Assembly: GCA_963678565.1 (NCBI GenBank)
Contig: OY782875.1
Span: forward strand, 434,001 to 498,000
Direction: 5' to 3'
Origin: SKHV01 sp963678565
GTDB lineage: Bacteria > Bacteroidota > Bacteroidia > Bacteroidales > Prolixibacteraceae
Length of the DNA stretch: 64,000 bases
In this document: positions 61,606-64,000 of the stretch, piece after piece
Numbering within the stretch: position 1 is the stretch's first letter
How the letters are laid out: each line of letters opens with the position of its first letter
The notes under the pieces: model-generated
Told to the model about the DNA's origin: nothing
The model's database searches: none
The model's input: only the letters and a program-made list of their open reading frames with translations
Made by a program: the position numbers and the translations under genes

Positions 61606-64000
61606 TTAGCGATTTGGTAGTGTAAAGTGGAAAACTGAACCTTTACCTAATTCTGAATTTACCCAAATTTTTCCATCGTGTAATTCAATTAGGTTTTTAA
61701 CAATTGGCAATCCTAAGCCATTTCCGCCATATTTACGAGTATTGTTGTCGTCGGCTTGTCTGAATCGTTCAAAAATAGTTTGGTGATGTTCGCTACCAAT
61801 TCCGATCCCATTATCCTTAACAATAAATTCTATTTTATCATCACTAATTCTAAAAACTCCAAATTCTATTTTTCCGTTTTGGGTGAATTTAATAGCGTTA
61901 CTAATTAAATTAATAAATACCTGTGAAATTCTATTTTCATCGATTGTTAATGTTATTGGTTCTTTTACGGTAACAATAATAGTACTGTTCGATTCATTCA
62001 ATGTCTTTAGTCGTTGATCGAATTGTTTATGTACTGTTTCTAACATTGAATTGATATCAACAGGGGACTTGTGTATTTTAATTGTTCCTGTTTCTATCGA
62101 CGAAATATCTATAATATCGTTGATGATTTGTACCAAGGTTTCTGCACTTCGATCGATAATATTTACATAGTACGACTTTTCTTCTTTTTCTAAATCCTCG
62201 TCGTAAATTAATCTGGTAAAACCTAGAATTGCATTTAATGGGGTACGAATTTCATGACTCATATTAGCTAAGAATGAGGTTTTTAACCGATCACTTTGTT
62301 CTGCTTTTTCTTTTGCGATGGTTAGCTCCTTCATCAATTCTTTTTTAGGCGTAATATCTTCTTTTAGAAGAATGTACTTACTCAGCGAGTTGTTTCTGAA
62401 AATAGGAGCGATGGTTACATTTTCCCAAATGATGGAGCCATTTTTTACCCTATTTTGTAATTCTCCAACCCAGATTTGACCTGCACTTAACTTGGTTTCA
62501 ATGATGTCAAGGATGTCCGGATGATTTAAATCGGTATTGATCATGGTATCTTTTTTACCGATAATTTCATCTAATTTATAGCCATAGGTTTCTGTAAAGT
62601 GTTTGTTTACATATTCAATTCCTTTTTGTACACTGGTAATTATAACACTGATTGGAATTTGTGTAATTGCTTTTTGAAGAAGTTGATTTTGACTTTCAGC
62701 TTTTTTTAATTCTGTAATATTACGATTGATACCAATTAGCCCAATAATCTTGTTTTCTTCATTTCGGTAAGGAATTTTTGAAACAAGGCTATAGAACGTT
62801 CTGTTTTTGTAGTCGATTGATTTTTGTTCAACATTAAGGATTGGAGTGCCGGTTGTAAGTACTTGCTGATCGTCCTTCCAATACTGATCGGCTAGTTCAC
62901 TTGGAAAGAGTTCATAATCATTTTTATAAAGTATTTCCTCTTCCGATTTCAATCCAATTTGTTCATAATCGACTTTGTTTGATAAAGTCTTACGTCCTTT
63001 TAAATCTTTCATGTAAATATTATCGGGGATATTATCAATTACAGTTCGTAAAAGTTGCTGACTATTTTGCAGTTTGCTATCAGTTTCGTACTGTTTTGAA
63101 ACGTCAATAATATTTCCGGTATATCCAATATGTTTATTTTGAAGATCAAATTCGGGTAGAATCAAAGCCCTGATCCATACTGAATGGCCGTTTGGGTTTT
63201 TTATTTTAACGTTTATGTCGATGTTAATATTCTCAGGTGAAGTTGAAGTCGTAATTTCCGAAAATTTCCTTTTATCATTCTGCGAAACAAACCTCAGCAC
63301 CGGTTTCCCTAATAAATCTGACATCTTATAGCCAGTAATTGCGCTCAACTGTGGGTTTGTGTAAATAAAGGTTCCATTTATATCAAGTCTGCAAATTCCT
63401 ATTGCTGAGTTTAAGGTGAGTGTTTTGTATAAATTTTGAGTTTTAGCAAGTTCTTGTTCACTTCTCTTTCTGCCGCTAATATCTAAAATGATACCTCCAA
63501 GGCCAACAAGATTTCCCTTGTCATCGTAAAGGGGAACTCCTTGCTCCCAGACCCATTTTTTCTGGTTGGTCTTAGTTATTATTGGGTATTCAAAAACGTA
63601 TGAATCGTTTTCTTTAATTGCCAACTGAATACTATCCCATACATAATCTTGGTATTCTTTATCAATTAATTGCCCAAAATTAATTGTCATTTTCTTAGTG
63701 AAATCTTCGGATTTGTATCCTGTTAATTCAAAAATTCTATCACTAACGTATGTGAAGTTGTAGTCTTTGTTTATTTTACATTTGTAAGCGACCCCTGGCA
63801 AATTTGATAGCAAATAGTCGAGTTGAGAAGAATATTCTTTTAGTTGTTGAAGTAGTTTTTGTTCTTTACTTTGATCTCTAAGAATGATAACTCCACCCTT
63901 GATTTCATTATCATCGTTTAAAATTGGATAGCCAGAAATGTCGATCGGAATCAGTGCCTCACTTAAATTGCTTTTCAAAAGGAGCTTTGAATTAAAATTG
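61606..64000 (-). CDS. Multi-PAS sensor histidine kinase, N terminus cut by window end
   Basis: About 797 residues visible; the frame stays open to the window edge and the in-frame TTG at 63978 lies within a PAS domain, so the start is outside. Seen: the end of one PAS domain, then four more PAS domains starting at roughly 63810, 63420, 63060 and 62690 (LPGVAYKCKI, NSAIGICRLD, IPDNIYMKD, IPISVIITS), a HisKA domain (MSHEIRTPLNAILGF, His codon at 62254-62256) and HATPase_c (INLISNAIKF, DNGIGIG, GGNGLGLPIVK). No TM segment is in the visible part, so it may be a cytoplasmic sensor. No receiver domain at its C terminus. Confidence 0.92.
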   Translation of the reverse strand, partial: NFNSKLLLKSNLSEALIPIDISGYPILNDDNEIKGGVIILRDQSKEQKLLQQLKEYSSQLDYLLSNLPGVAYKCKINKDYNFTYVSDRIFELTGYKSEDFTKKMTINFGQLIDKEYQDYVWDSIQLAIKENDSYVFEYPIITKTNQKKWVWEQGVPLYDDKGNLVGLGGIILDISGRKRSEQELAKTQNLYKTLTLNSAIGICRLDINGTFIYTNPQLSAITGYKMSDLLGKPVLRFVSQNDKRKFSEITTSTSPENINIDINVKIKNPNGHSVWIRALILPEFDLQNKHIGYTGNIIDVSKQYETDSKLQNSQQLLRTVIDNIPDNIYMKDLKGRKTLSNKVDYEQIGLKSEEEILYKNDYELFPSELADQYWKDDQQVLTTGTPILNVEQKSIDYKNRTFYSLVSKIPYRNEENKIIGLIGINRNITELKKAESQNQLLQKAITQIPISVIITSVQKGIEYVNKHFTETYGYKLDEIIGKKDTMINTDLNHPDILDIIETKLSAGQIWVGELQNRVKNGSIIWENVTIAPIFRNNSLSKYILLKEDITPKKELMKELTIAKEKAEQSDRLKTSFLANMSHEIRTPLNAILGFTRLIYDEDLEKEEKSYYVNIIDRSAETLVQIINDIIDISSIETGTIKIHKSPVDINSMLETVHKQFDQRLKTLNESNSTIIVTVKEPITLTIDENRISQVFINLISNAIKFTQNGKIEFGVFRISDDKIEFIVKDNGIGIGSEHHQTIFERFRQADDNNTRKYGGNGLGLPIVKNLIELHDGKIWVNSELGKGSVFHFTLPNR

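Noticed and set aside
1..64000. tRNA, rRNA, CRISPR, insertion sequences, prophage
   Set aside because: No cloverleaf ending in CCA-like sequence, no rRNA core motif, no spaced repeats, and no transposase, integrase or phage structural gene was recognised; a tRNAscan and Rfam run would settle small RNAs.

Overview
The window looks like chromosomal DNA of a Bacteroidota bacterium. The evidence is a SusC/SusD pair, three secreted proteins with C-terminal type IX secretion (T9SS) sorting domains, TonB-dependent receptors with carboxypeptidase-like N-terminal domains, many matches to the Bacteroidota -7 promoter element TAnnTTTG, AT-rich A-leader translation starts, and core genes in their Bacteroidota forms (dimeric GlyRS, short AMP nucleosidase, DUF2723 membrane protein). 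Desulfoferrodoxin next to Fe/Mn superoxide dismutase fits an anaerobic or microaerobic lifestyle. A marine Marinilabiliales/Prolixibacteraceae-like lineage is plausible, but this is inference. No rRNA, tRNA, CRISPR array, insertion sequence or prophage gene was recognised.

Layout. 1-9.2 kb: end of a polysaccharide utilisation locus: SusC (5' truncated), SusD, a large LamG/beta-trefoil/cadherin-like T9SS protein and a GH128-type glycoside hydrolase with T9SS tail, which suggests beta-1,3-glucan use. 9.3-14.4 kb (minus): S41 C-terminal protease, methylpurine glycosylase, guanine deaminase, inorganic pyrophosphatase, YifB/ComM ATPase. 14.5-22.8 kb (plus): a small tail-anchored protein, MutL, two tandem rhomboids, a DUF2723 membrane protein, an unknown protein and a YgjP-type metallopeptidase. 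22.9-26.1 kb: XRE regulator with membrane tail, lipoprotein, small membrane protein, TrpS, SPOR lipoprotein. 26.3-36.3 kb: a T9SS CotH-kinase/lamin-tail protein, then on minus a TonB receptor, a lipoprotein, a TPR histidine kinase and GlyRS.

36.5-42.1 kb holds a complete trans-4-hydroxy-L-proline catabolic operon (deaminase, alpha-ketoglutarate semialdehyde dehydrogenase, epimerase, D-amino-acid dehydrogenase) divergent from an AraC regulator. 42.2-44.5 kb is a BlaI/BlaR1-like repressor/antirepressor pair preceded by three near-identical 16-bp dyads that bracket a promoter. 44.5-49.4 kb: a secreted unknown protein, then a tight cluster of two cyclophilins (one fused to a degenerate trypsin-like domain), a C_GCAxxG_C_C protein and an ATP-grasp-like protein. 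49.4-57.9 kb: PdxH, a coiled-coil membrane protein, superoxide reductase, SOD, a MATE pump, DivIC, YqgE, rhomboid, HolA, AMP nucleosidase and an orphan HsdR_N-type protein. 57.9-64 kb (minus): GNAT acetyltransferase, a GT2 fused to a degenerate sugar-transferase module, HAD-like protein, RecR and a multi-PAS histidine kinase cut by the window end.

Most of the window is ordinary housekeeping DNA. The parts most worth a second look are the BlaI operator array, the hydroxyproline operon, the pseudoprotease-cyclophilin cluster, MutL without a recognisable endonuclease motif, and the GT2-sugar transferase fusion.
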